Below are positions 1 to 10,072 of a DNA stretch of 64,000 nucleotides, in pieces. Where the stretch lies: positions 496,001-560,000 of the forward strand of contig CAVTPU010000001.1 in NCBI GenBank assembly GCA_963736695.1, given 5' to 3'. A model generated the notes under the pieces. The model worked only from the letters and a program-made list of their open reading frames with translations. It searched no databases and was not told the DNA's origin. The DNA is from CAVTPU01 sp963736695 (GTDB lineage Bacteria > Actinomycetota > Actinomycetes > Mycobacteriales > Micromonosporaceae). Every line of letters begins with the position of its first letter. Position 1 is the first letter of the stretch. Position numbers and translations under genes: made by a program.

Positions 1-2
1 AA

Positions 3-3000
3 CGCACCGTGCTGCGCGCCTTCGTGTCGCTGCTGTGCCGGCGACGGTTCTTCGGGGTGCCCGAGGCGGAGCGCCTCGACGGGCTGCTCGCGAAGAGTCT
101 CGACAGCCAGGAAGAGATCACCGAGGCGCTCGGCGTGCAGGTGCGCAGCGCCGTCGAGCTGCTCGTGGCCGCGTTCGGACGCATCGAGACCGACGATCGG
201 CGGCGCGGCGGGCCCGGCTTCGGCGACACCAGCGCCTATGACGTCTATCGGGGCGCGGTCACGGTCATGATGCGCGTCGTGTTCCTGCTCTTCGCCGAGG
301 AACGTCGACTGCTGCCATCCGACAACGACGTCTATGCCGCCGCCTATTCGGCGGGCCGGTTGTGCGCCGAGCTCGAGCAGCGGGCCATCGACACGAGCGA
401 AGAGGCCCTGGAGCATTCGACGGCCGCGTGGCAGCGGCTGCTCGCCCTCTGCGACGCGACCTTTCACGGGGTGGAGCACCCCCGGTTGACGATGCACGGT
501 CACGCCGGGTCGCTGTTCGACCCGGCGGAACACCCGTGGTTGCCGACCACTGTGGACGACCGGACTGTGCTGCATGTGCTGCAATCCGTACAATATGTTG
601 AGATTGGTTCTGGCAAGGCGCGGGAGCGCCGCACTCTCAGCTTCAAGACCCTCGACGTCGAGCAGATCGGCTATGTCTATGAGGGCCTGCTGTCGTTTGA
701 GGGGCTGCGCGCGCACGACGTGACGGTCGGCCTCATCGGCAAGGTGGGCCTCGAAGACGAGGTGCCGCTGAGCACCCTGCGGGACTTGGCCGACAAGGCT
801 GTCGACGTGGCGGGCCTGGCTGACCTGCTCGCCGAGAAATACAAGGATTCGAAGATCGGCTCGGCCGCCGCGCTGGCCAAACGCCTCGCCCCGCCCGATG
901 ACACCGCGCGGGAGGAGGCCCGCAGGCGGCTGCTCGCCGTCACCAACGGCGACTATCCGATGGCCGAGTCGCTGCTGCCGTTCATCGGTGTGATCCGCGA
1001 CGACCTGCGTGGCCTGCCGATGGTGATCCTGCCCGGCGGGCTCTATGTCACCGAGTCGCGGTTGCGCAAGAACACCGGCACGCACTACACGCCGCGCGAA
1101 CTCGCCGAGGAGGTCGTCGAGGGAGCTTTAGAACCTTTGGTGTACGCCCCAGGGCCGCTGCAGACCGCCGACACGGCCCAGTGGCGACCCAAGTCCAGTG
1201 CCGAGATCCTGTCGCTCACGGTCGCCGACATCGCGATGGGGTCGGCCGCGTTCCTCGTCGCGGCGGCCCGCTATCTCGCCGGACACCTCATCGACGCCTG
1301 GTCGCGTGAGGGCGACGCGCAGGCGCGCGCCTATCAGGCGACCGCCGACGACCGCCCGGCCGACGCCGACGACGACCCGGTGGTGATCAGGGCCCGGCGC
1401 GCCATCATCGAACACTGCCTCTATGGCGTGGACATCAACCCGATGGCCGTCGAGATGGCGAAACTGTCACTGTGGCTGGTCTCGATGGACCCGAAGCTGC
1501 CGTTCACCTTCCTCGACGACCGCCTGGCCTCCGGTGACACGCTGCTCGGCATCACCTCGCTCGACCAGTTGGAACACATGCACCTCGACCCCGCGAAGGG
1601 TCGCGAGATTCACGAGGGTGGCCTGCTCGACTTCACCGCCGGGGTGCGCGAACTGGTCGCCGAGGTGGCCGACATCCGTCGGGGCATCGCGGAGATCGCC
1701 GATGACGACGATCCGTTGCTGGCGCAGGACGAGAAGCGCCACCTGCTCGACGACTCGATCGAGCGGACGACGCAGGCCAGATTCCTCGCCGACCTGACCG
1801 TGGGCGCCGCGCTCGCCAACGCCAAGCGGGGCGAGCAGGGCATGCGAGACGGCTCACTCGCGGCCGCGAACCAATCGCGGCTCGCCCTCTCGGGATCGCT
1901 GGAGGACAAGGAGAAGGCCGAGACTCAGCGCCGGGCCTGGCTCGCCGTCGACCAGGTGCCCGGATCGTTCGCACGGCAGCCGCTGCACTGGCCGCTGGTG
2001 TTCCCCGAGGTCTTCGAGAGAGGCGGCTTCGACGCCATCATCGGCAACCCGCCCTTCCTCGGCGGCAAGAAGGTTAGCGGCTCGGTCGGAACTGCGTATC
2101 GTGAATATCTGATCAACTGTGTAGCCCGAGGCGCACGAGGAAACGCCGATTTGGTCGCCTATTTCGTGCTGCGCGCGCACGACCTGCTTAACGCGACCGG
2201 CCAGGCCGGCCTGATCGCAACGAACACCTTGGCCCAAGGCGACACCCGCGAGGTGGGCCTCGACCAACTTCTAGCAGGCGGCGTTGTTATCCGACAGTCG
2301 GTCAAAAGTCGACCCTGGCCGTCGAAGTCGGCGGTGCTCGAATATTGCGCGATCTGGACGAGCCGCGACTCGCTTGGCAAAGATGCGCAACGACTGGCAG
2401 ACGGAGTCGCAGTCATCGACGTTGACTCGACACTGGACCCAAAATTTCGTAACAGTGGGCATTCCGCGCGACTAAGGGGTAGCGCCAGAATTGCTTTCAT
2501 TGGCAATCTCGTAAACGGCATCGGATTCGCAATGTCAGACGAGGAATCCAAGGAGCTTATTGGGCGCGATGAGCGGAATACTCATGTGCTCTATCGGTAT
2601 CTAAATGGGCAAGATCTAAACTCGAGCCCGGATTTGTCAGCAAGTCGGTGGATTATCGATTTCCAGGACTGGACGCTTGCCAAAGCGTCCGAATATCCGG
2701 ATTGTTTGGACCATGTGCGCAAACTGGTAAAGCCAACCCGGGATCGGCTTCCAGATTCTAAGAGCGCCACGCGCGAAAGGTGGTGGCAATTCGAAAAGCT
2801 TGCTCCGGGCCTTCGATCCGCGATTGAGGGGTTGGAGCGGGTCATTGCGCTCACGCGCGTTAGCAAGACCGTCGTGCCGGTGATGATCCCGACTGGACAG
2901 GTGATCAGCGAACGAATAGTCGTATTCGCCACTGATGACACAGCGATGCTCGCAATGCTTTCGTCTGCCGCCCACTATTGGTGGGCACTCAGATTCAGCT

Positions 3001-3476
3001 CGACTTTGAAGACGGATCTCAACTACGCGCCGACTGACGTGTTTGAGACGTTGGCGTTACCGGAGTTGACGGACGAGATGCGGCGACTCGGTGACCGTCT
3101 GGACGTGCGTCGGCGGGAGATCATGTTGGCGCGCCAGTCGGGCCTCACTGCCACGTACAACTTGGTTCATAGCCCGACCTGCCACGACGGTGACATCGCG
3201 GAGTTGCGAAACATCCACCAAGAGATCGATGAGTCGGTGTGTCGGGCCTACGGCTGGACGGACCTCATCGAGCAGGGCCTCGACCACGGTTTCCACGACC
3301 TGGGGCGGGAGACCCGGTTCACCATCGGGCCGACCGTCCGGCGGGAAGTGCTCGACCGGCTGCTGGAGCTCAACCACGAGCGTCACGCCGCCGAAGTCGC
3401 GGCGGGACTGCACGACAAGAAGAAGAAACCCACCCGAACCGCTGAGGCGAGCGGCGACGAACCGGCATTGTTCTAG
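3..3476 (+). CDS. drmMI: DISARM adenine-specific DNA methyltransferase DrmMI, 5' partial
   Basis: N6-adenine methyltransferase of class 1 DISARM; in the family it marks host DNA so that the system spares it. The frame is open to the left edge, and the first visible residues already look like the inside of a domain, so the true start lies outside; 1157 residues are visible. Seen: HYTPRE near residue 362 (typical of Eco57I-like enzymes), SAM motif I as DIAMGSAAFLV near 409, GVDINPMAVEMAKLSLWL near 475, and catalytic NPPF near 682. Motif I has Ala where Gly is usual. The C-terminal third (about 2400-3060) is clearly poorer in GC than the rest, as expected for an exchangeable target-recognition domain. 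drmA follows 43 bases downstream. Alternative: a type IIG restriction-modification enzyme, but the drmABC context argues for DISARM. Confidence 0.88.
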   Translation, partial: RTVLRAFVSLLCRRRFFGVPEAERLDGLLAKSLDSQEEITEALGVQVRSAVELLVAAFGRIETDDRRRGGPGFGDTSAYDVYRGAVTVMMRVVFLLFAEERRLLPSDNDVYAAAYSAGRLCAELEQRAIDTSEEALEHSTAAWQRLLALCDATFHGVEHPRLTMHGHAGSLFDPAEHPWLPTTVDDRTVLHVLQSVQYVEIGSGKARERRTLSFKTLDVEQIGYVYEGLLSFEGLRAHDVTVGLIGKVGLEDEVPLSTLRDLADKAVDVAGLADLLAEKYKDSKIGSAAALAKRLAPPDDTAREEARRRLLAVTNGDYPMAESLLPFIGVIRDDLRGLPMVILPGGLYVTESRLRKNTGTHYTPRELAEEVVEGALEPLVYAPGPLQTADTAQWRPKSSAEILSLTVADIAMGSAAFLVAAARYLAGHLIDAWSREGDAQARAYQATADDRPADADDDPVVIRARRAIIEHCLYGVDINPMAVEMAKLSLWLVSMDPKLPFTFLDDRLASGDTLLGITSLDQLEHMHLDPAKGREIHEGGLLDFTAGVRELVAEVADIRRGIAEIADDDDPLLAQDEKRHLLDDSIERTTQARFLADLTVGAALANAKRGEQGMRDGSLAAANQSRLALSGSLEDKEKAETQRRAWLAVDQVPGSFARQPLHWPLVFPEVFERGGFDAIIGNPPFLGGKKVSGSVGTAYREYLINCVARGARGNADLVAYFVLRAHDLLNATGQAGLIATNTLAQGDTREVGLDQLLAGGVVIRQSVKSRPWPSKSAVLEYCAIWTSRDSLGKDAQRLADGVAVIDVDSTLDPKFRNSGHSARLRGSARIAFIGNLVNGIGFAMSDEESKELIGRDERNTHVLYRYLNGQDLNSSPDLSASRWIIDFQDWTLAKASEYPDCLDHVRKLVKPTRDRLPDSKSATRERWWQFEKLAPGLRSAIEGLERVIALTRVSKTVVPVMIPTGQVISERIVVFATDDTAMLAMLSSAAHYWWALRFSSTLKTDLNYAPTDVFETLALPELTDEMRRLGDRLDVRRREIMLARQSGLTATYNLVHSPTCHDGDIAELRNIHQEIDESVCRAYGWTDLIEQGLDHGFHDLGRETRFTIGPTVRREVLDRLLELNHERHAAEVAAGLHDKKKKPTRTAEASGDEPALF

Positions 3477-3503
3477 AAGCTGGCGATGCTAGAAGCTGGC
3501 GAT
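3473..3503. repeat. Tandem duplication of about 16 bp at the drmMI/drmA junction
   Basis: CTAGAAGCTGGCGAT occurs at 3473-3487 and again at 3489-3503. The first copy contains the drmMI stop codon (TAG, 3474-3476). The duplication lengthens the gap before the drmA ribosome binding site (AAGGGGG, 3507-3513). It looks like a recent slippage event. Confidence 0.85.
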
Positions 3504-3519
3504 CTCAAGGGGGCATGAC

Positions 3520-6500
3520 GTGACCGACGGTGAAGGCGGACTGGGGTCGCAGGTCTTCGCGCCGGCGACCTCGCACCAGGTGCGCGACGAGCTCGAAGCG
3601 TTGATCGGGCGGGACCTGCTCGGCCCGTGGGGCGGGGAGCGCGAAGAGTTCGCGCCGCGCGCCATGGGGCCGAGGGAACGTTATCTCGTGGGCATGTTGG
3701 GCCCTCGACACGACACGGCCCGGGTGCGGCGGCGGGTCAACCAGTTGCCCGACCTCGAGGCCACCGTGCACGGCGACGGCTCCGAAGGTGACCTGCCCGA
3801 CGTCGTCACCCCGCAGACCGCCGGCCACCTGTGGGCGTCGTCGATGGGGTTGACGTTCACGGTGCCCGGTGACACCGGCGCCCTCGCGGTCACCGCGCGC
3901 TGGGGGCACTATCGCAAACATCAGACCACCGACGACGAGGGCAAGAGCCGCACGGTGTGGGTGCGCGAACCTGTGGCGTACGAGGAAGAAGTCAGGCTCG
4001 ACGGGCCCGAGTCGTGTCGGATCGGCCTCACCACGGCCGACCCGGACGCGCCGGGGGTGCGGCTGGCGGTTGACGTGCGGCCGAGGCCCGGGCAGCGGAT
4101 CGTGCAACTCGCGTTGGTCAACGCGCAAGACGAGCCGGAGACCAACGCCGACACCGCGTGGCTGTTTCAGTGTGAGTTGACGGTGACCGCGCTCGACGGC
4201 ACGGCGGCCGTGTTCCTGCCCGTCGCCGACCCGTTGGACACGCCGGGCGGCGTCGACGACGACCCGGAAGACCAACACCTGCGGCTGCTTTATCGGCAAC
4301 GGCGGCGTTATGCCGTGGGGCGCAACATCGCCGTGCACGCCGACGTGCGCGACGGGGATCGAAACGCCCACCGGTTGCAGACCCGATGGTTGCCCGCCTT
4401 CGACGTGCCCGACACCGTCGCGCCGGTCGGTGACGGCACCGCCCTCGCCGCCGTGCAACTGTCGATGGACGCGCTCGCCGCCGCCGACTCGGCCGTGCTG
4501 CGCGTCGGCCTCGCACCCCTCGCCGAGGGTTACGCCGCGTGGTTGGACCAGCGTGAGGCGGAGATCGCCGGCCTGCCCGCCGGGCTGCGTCCCGCCGCCG
4601 AGACGGCCGTCTTCAAGGCCCGGCAGGTCGCCGACCGCATCCGGGCCGGCGTTGACTTGCTCACCGACCCCACCACGCCGGGCCACACACAGGCGGTCGC
4701 CGCGTTCCAGTTCGCCAACTGGGCGATGGCCACCCAGCGCCGTCACACGGAGATCGGAAGGCTGCGCGAACGCGACGGTTTGTCTTATGTGGACGCTCAG
4801 GCGCTGGTGGCGGCGACGGGGGTGTCGGCCGCGTCCTGGCGGCCGTTTCAGCTCGCCTTCGTGCTGCTCAACCTGCCGGCGTTGACCGACCCGGCGCACG
4901 CCGAACGCGCCGCCGATCACACCGCGACCGTCGACCTGCTCTTCTTTCCCACCGGCGGCGGCAAAACCGAGGCCTATCTGGGGTTGACGGCCTTCACCTT
5001 CGCGATCCGCCGGTTGCAGATGGTTGTCGGCACCGGCGCGCACGCTCGCGACGGCGACGCCGGTGTGGCGGTGCTCATGCGATATACGTTGCGGTTGCTC
5101 ACCGCGCAACAGTTTCAGCGGGCTGCCGCGCTTGTCTGCGCCGCCGAGATGCTGCGACGCGCCGACCCGATCATGTGGGGCGAGGAACCGTTCCGCATCG
5201 GCCTGTGGGTCGGTGGCGGGGTCTCCCCCAACTGGTTCGACGAAGCCGCCGACCAGGTCGCCGAGGCCCGCGACGCCGGCGAAGGTAAACGCACCAACGT
5301 GTTGCAGACCCTCGCCTGCCCGTGGTGCGGGGCGAGACTGCGCGCCCACCGCGACCTGCACGTCGACCGCGACCTGCGGCGGGTGCTGCTCTTCTGCCCC
5401 GAAGCCGAAGGAGCCAACGCCTGCCCATTCTCGCGGACCATGTCGCCGGAGGGGCTGCCGATCCTCACCGTCGACGAGGAGATCTATCGCCTCCTGCCGA
5501 GCCTCGTCATCGCCACCGTCGACAAGTTCGCGCAACTGCCGTGGCGGGGCTTCGCCGGCATGCTCTTCGGCCGGGTTCAGCAGCGATGCCCACGGCACGG
5601 ATATCGCCACGACGACCTCGACGCCCGAACCACCTGCGGCGGCCCGACACAACGCCAAAGGCCGATGGGACGCGGTCACCAGCCAACCGGTGATCCGCCT
5701 GCGGCCACCCGACCTCATCATTCAGGACGAGCTGCACCTCATCTCCGGGGCGCTCGGCACCACCGTCGGGCTCTTCGAAGCCGCCGTCGACGAACTCTGC
5801 ACGTGGGTCACCCCCGCCGGCACCGAGACCGGACCGAAGATCGTCGCGTCGACCGCGACCACGAAACGCGCCGCCAGCCAGGTGCTCGGCGTCTTCGGCA
5901 AAGGCCTCGCCGTCTTCCCGCCCCCGGTCACCGACATCACCGACACCTTCTTCAGCCGGCAAGTGCCGATCACACCCGAACACCCCGGCCGCCGCTATCT
6001 GGGGGTCTGCGCGCACGGGGTGCGATTCAAGGCCGCCGAGATCCGCCTCGCCGAGATCCTGCTGCTCGCCGGGCAAACCCTTTTTGACCGGTACGGGTCA
6101 CCCGCCGATCCTTATCTGACAACGGTCGGCTATTTCAACGCCACCCGCGAGCTCGCCGGCATGCGTCGCTATCTCGACGACCAGGTCACCACCCGGGTGC
6201 GCACCCACGGGCAACGCAAAGACCTCGCCAACCGGATCGTCACCACCACCGGCATGCTCACCGTGCAGGAGCTCACCTCCCGGATCTCGTCGGCCGACAT
6301 CAGCGACGTGCTCAACCGCCTCGAGGTCGGATTCGACCCGGAGCTCGACACCAGCGCCCGCAAACGCGCCATCGCCGACGAGGCCCGGCGGGTCATGTCG
6401 GCCTCGAAGACGTCATCGAGCACGCGGCCGCCCATGCATCCGGTGGCGCAACGCTTCTATGACCGGGCGCGGGGCGACCGGGTGCCGGTCGACGCGGTGC

Positions 6501-7289
6501 TCGCCACCTCGATGCTGCAGGTCGGCGTGGACGTGTCGCGATTCGGCCTCATGGTCGTCACCGGGCAGCCGAAGAACACCGCCGAATATATCCAGGCATC
6601 GTCGCGGGTCGGCCGCGACGCGGCCCGACCCGGCCTCGTCGTCACCCTCTATAGCTGGACCCGTCCCCGCGACCTCGCCCACTATGAGGACTTCGAGCAC
6701 TATCACGCCACCTTCTATCGTCAGGTCGAGGCGCTGTCGGTCACCCCATTCACCCGCCGGGCCCTCGACCGGGGCACGGCGGCGACCTTCGTCGCCGCCG
6801 TGCGCAACGCCGAAGAGGCCTATTCGCGCAACGTCGACGCGCACGACGTGCCGCTCGACGACGAACCGGTCAACCGGATCATCGCGCGGATGCTGGCCCG
6901 TGCCGAGATCGATCGGCGGCGAACGCGGACGGTCCTATCTCGACCAACGGCTCACCGTGCTCAAGGACAAGTGGAACCTGGCGAAGACCGGGTCGGCGCG
7001 CCTCGGATATGCCGACGGCACCTTTCGCCAACAGCGACTCGTCGGCCTGCTCGAACAGGCGGTCGGCGGCCCGTGGGGCGACCTGACCGTCGGCATGTCG
7101 ATGCGGGAGACCGAAAACGAGATCAACCTGCTGGTGCCCGGCGGTGGGGAGATCTTCCACGCGACCTATGGGGCGCCGGCCTGGGCCTTCGGACCCCCGG
7201 GTCAGAGCCCGGCCGCCGACGAGGACCTGCCCGACGGCGACGAACTGGGCGAGTCGAGCGCGCCTGCAGCCAGCGGAAAGGGCGTCTGA
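3520..7289 (+). pseudogene. drmA: DISARM helicase DrmA, interrupted by two frameshifts
   Basis: DrmA is the DISARM core helicase-like protein. It starts at GTG 3520 behind AAGGGGG. Phase 1 holds a Walker A motif PTGGGKT near residue 477, a Cys-rich zinc-binding stretch (CPWC ... CP ... CPF) and the conserved ATVDKFAQLPW. Near 5636-5646 the reading moves one base forward; removing one base there restores a continuous C-G-A-R-H-N-A-K. The next phase holds the DELH box (5726-5737) and helicase C-terminal motifs (LQVGVDVSRFGLMVVTGQPK, QASSRVGRD). Near 6911-6921 it moves forward one more base, again curable by removing one base, and runs to the stop at 7287-7289. Without the shifts the product would be about 1255 residues, within the family range. 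All motifs are present, so this is a very recent lesion or a sequencing error. drmB starts on the last base of the stop codon. Confidence 0.85.
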
Positions 7290-9187
7290 TGGCCACCAGC
7301 GACTATTTCCGCCGAGTCGGCACCGTACGGCCGAGCCACCTGATGTATACGACAGGGGTCGGGGCACTCGTCGACCTGCCCAACATGTCGACCCTCGTGC
7401 GGGGGCTCGACGACTGGAACTATTCCCAGATCCCCGACTGGCAACCGATCGCCGAACCCCGACTCATCGCCGCGATCCACGCGCTCGGCGAACGCGACGT
7501 GCGGGAGCTGCGCCCCGCCCCGTGGATGGCCGGCGCCGACCGCGACCCGAGCGGGCCGGCCGGACGCATCGGCGTGCCCGTCATCCCGTTTCCCGCGTGG
7601 CTGCGCTGCACCGCCTGCGACGAACTCGCCCCCATCGACGGCGGCGTCTTCGGCTTCGACAACTTCAAGGCGCGCAAACCCCACGAGGCGCGGTTCTTCC
7701 ACACCAACTGCTCCCGGACCCGCAGCAGACGAAAACCACTCGCCGTCGCCGCCCGGTTCGTGCTCGCCTGCACCGCCGGACACCTCGACGACTTCCCCTA
7801 TCCCCAGTTCGTGCACAAGGGCGCGCCCTGCCCCAACGCCAGCCACCCCCGCCTGCGCATGGACGACCGGGGCGGCAACCTCGGCGCCAACGTCGAGATC
7901 AAGTGCCTGAGCTGCAGCCAGCGCCGCAACATGCGGGAGGTCTTCGGCCTGCGCGGCTGGGAGAATCTGCCCCGCTGTCGGGGGCGCCGGGCGCACCTCG
8001 GCGACTTCGAGCCCCACGGCTGCGCCGGGGCCGAGGTGAAGATGCTCGTCGTCGGCGCCTCCAACCAGTGGTTCGCGCAGACCCTCTCGGCGCTCGCCGT
8101 GCCCCGCAGCGGAGCCAGCGAACTGCAGTCCAAAGTGGAACAACAGTGGGCGGCGCTGGAGGACGCCCCGTCCAAAGCCATGCTGCCTTATCTGCGCACA
8201 GTCGCCCCCGCGTACAAGGACTTTGAGTCCTGGAACGACGACGACCTGTGGGCCGCCATCGAACTGCGCCGCGCCACCGGTGGCGCGAAGACCGACGACG
8301 GCTATCCCGACCTGCGCACCCCCGAGTGGGAGGTCTTCTCCGCGCCGACACTGCCCGACCCGACCAGCGACTTCACCGTGCGCCGCGACCCCGCCGGCGT
8401 GCCCGCCGCGCTCGAGGGCGTCTATGCCGACGTCGTCCACGCCGAACGGCTGCGGGAAGTGCGGGCACTCGTCGGCTTCACCCGACTCGACGCCCCCGAC
8501 CCCGACGACCCGACCCTCGTCGCGCGGGCGCCCCTGTCCCGTGACGCCGCCACCTGGGTGCCCGCGAGCGAGGTTCGCGGTGAGGGAATCTTCCTGCGCC
8601 TGCCCGAAGACCTGCTCACCGCGTGGGAAAAACGAGTGGCGCAGTCGCCGATCGTGGCCGAACACCGCGAAGCGTACGGGCGATTTCGTGACAACCGTCG
8701 CTCCGGACGGCTCGCTGAGCCCTATGACCGGATGTATCGGTGGCCAGGGGCGCGCTATATCGCGCTGCACACCCTGTCACACCTGCTCATCCGCACCATC
8801 GCGCTGGAGTGCGGATATAGCCCGGCGAGCCTCGCCGAACGCATCTACAGCACCGTCGACGGCGACCCGCGCGCGGGAATCCTCATCTACACCGCCGTGC
8901 CCGACGCCGAAGGCACCCTCGGCGGGCTCGTCTCCCTCGCCGAACACCAACCGCTCACCCGCATCACCCGACGTGCCCTCGCCGACGCGCGACACTGCTC
9001 ATCAGACCCGCTCTGCGCCGAACGCATGCCCCGCGACCTCGACGACTCGCTGCACGGAGCCGCCTGCCACGTCTGCCTCTTCGTCTCGGAGACCACCTGC
9101 GAGCGCGGCAACCGGTTCCTCGACCGACGGTTCGTCGTGCCGATCGACGACCCCGACCTCGCGCTCTTCCCCGCACACTCACGATGA
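7289..9187 (+). CDS. drmB: DISARM protein DrmB (DUF1998)
   Basis: DrmB, 632 aa, is the DUF1998 core subunit that works with DrmA in DISARM restriction of incoming phage DNA. The N-terminus has the family pattern VRPSHLMYTTGVGALVDLPN. The middle carries several cysteine pairs that probably bind zinc (CTAC near residue 110; later CLSC). The C-terminus has the DUF1998 signature HGAACHVC with a second group CERGNRFLDR. ATG 7289 overlaps the drmA stop by one base (TGATG), so its translation is probably coupled to drmA and the drmA frameshifts could reduce its expression. The reading frame is intact. Tyrosine codons are 11 TAT to 4 TAC. Confidence 0.92.
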   Translation: MATSDYFRRVGTVRPSHLMYTTGVGALVDLPNMSTLVRGLDDWNYSQIPDWQPIAEPRLIAAIHALGERDVRELRPAPWMAGADRDPSGPAGRIGVPVIPFPAWLRCTACDELAPIDGGVFGFDNFKARKPHEARFFHTNCSRTRSRRKPLAVAARFVLACTAGHLDDFPYPQFVHKGAPCPNASHPRLRMDDRGGNLGANVEIKCLSCSQRRNMREVFGLRGWENLPRCRGRRAHLGDFEPHGCAGAEVKMLVVGASNQWFAQTLSALAVPRSGASELQSKVEQQWAALEDAPSKAMLPYLRTVAPAYKDFESWNDDDLWAAIELRRATGGAKTDDGYPDLRTPEWEVFSAPTLPDPTSDFTVRRDPAGVPAALEGVYADVVHAERLREVRALVGFTRLDAPDPDDPTLVARAPLSRDAATWVPASEVRGEGIFLRLPEDLLTAWEKRVAQSPIVAEHREAYGRFRDNRRSGRLAEPYDRMYRWPGARYIALHTLSHLLIRTIALECGYSPASLAERIYSTVDGDPRAGILIYTAVPDAEGTLGGLVSLAEHQPLTRITRRALADARHCSSDPLCAERMPRDLDDSLHGAACHVCLFVSETTCERGNRFLDRRFVVPIDDPDLALFPAHSR

Positions 9188-9957
9188 TCTGGGCCCCGAT
9201 CTTCACCGCCGCCGTCGAGGCGGCCGTCACAACGGTGGGCGCGCAGCCCATCATGGTGCTCGCCGACCGAATCGACGACGGGTGGCCGGACCACGCGGCG
9301 CTGCAAGCACTGCCGGTGCCGGGTTTCGCCGACGCCGCGCGGGCCGTGCTCGCGGCCCGGGACGCCGACGGCGTGCGCCCCGACGTCGCCGCCGCCTATC
9401 TGCGCGGCGTCGCCGCCGGACACAGCCGGCAGGTCGCCGCCGTGCGGGTCGAACCCGTGTGGACCGGGCCGAGCACCCACCACGTGCCGATCCGCGCCAC
9501 CGCCCAAGTGCTCGTCGACGTCATCGCCGAAGCCGACCGGGAACTGCTCCTCATGACCTATTCCGCGAAACCCTATGCGCCGCTGCTCGCCGGGCTGGCC
9601 GCCGCCGCGGCCCGGGGCGTCGTGATCAACGTGGTGGTCGAGACCCTCGGCGGAGCCGGCAGCGCCCTCAGCGGGGCCGAACCGGCCGCCGCGTTCGCCA
9701 GCCTCCCCGGAGTCGACCTGTGGCACTGGCCGGTGTCCCACCGCAGCGCCGGCCAAGCGAAGATGCACGCCAAACTCGCCGTCGCCGACCGGCGGGTGAT
9801 GCTCATCTCCAGCGCCAACCTGACCCAGTCAGGCGTCGGCAAGAACCTCGAAGCGGGCCTGCTCGTGCACGGGGGCGGCGCGCCGCGGCGCGCCGCCGAA
9901 CACATCACCGAACTCATGACCTGCGGCGTGCTGGCCCGGCTGCGCCCCGGCCCCTAA
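9184..9957 (+). CDS. drmC: DISARM phospholipase D-like protein DrmC
   Basis: DrmC, 257 aa, is the PLD-superfamily member of DISARM. One HxKxxxxD motif is visible (HAKLAVAD: H195, K197, D202) followed by SSANLTQSG, the usual downstream part of a PLD half-site. Only one such motif is present, so a dimer would be needed for a complete active site. ATG 9184 overlaps the drmB stop by four bases (ATGA). In studied systems DrmC is reported as less critical than DrmA and DrmB. The gene closes the drm operon; 115 bases separate it from the kinase gene downstream. Confidence 0.9.
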   Translation: MIWAPIFTAAVEAAVTTVGAQPIMVLADRIDDGWPDHAALQALPVPGFADAARAVLAARDADGVRPDVAAAYLRGVAAGHSRQVAAVRVEPVWTGPSTHHVPIRATAQVLVDVIAEADRELLLMTYSAKPYAPLLAGLAAAAARGVVINVVVETLGGAGSALSGAEPAAAFASLPGVDLWHWPVSHRSAGQAKMHAKLAVADRRVMLISSANLTQSGVGKNLEAGLLVHGGGAPRRAAEHITELMTCGVLARLRPGP

Positions 9958-10072
9958 AGTCACCACGACTCTGGAGCCATTGGAGCCTAGAGCCACCGCA
10001 CCGCAGCCACTATCGTTGCCTTCGGCTGGGCTTTCGACCGGGGCTTTCGATCAGATCGCGGGAGGACCACAC

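Noticed and set aside
5636..5646. Programmed ribosomal frameshift in drmA
   Set aside because: No slippery heptamer, stop-codon pause site or downstream structure was recognised, and a second shift follows at 6915.
3505..5721. Long minus-strand open frame of 738 codons opposite drmA
   Set aside because: Gly/Arg/Val-rich composition without domains, antisense to clear helicase motifs; a shadow of high-GC coding DNA.
7202..8770. Minus-strand open frame of 522 codons opposite drmB
   Set aside because: Antisense to conserved DUF1998 sequence; no motif and no ribosome binding site.
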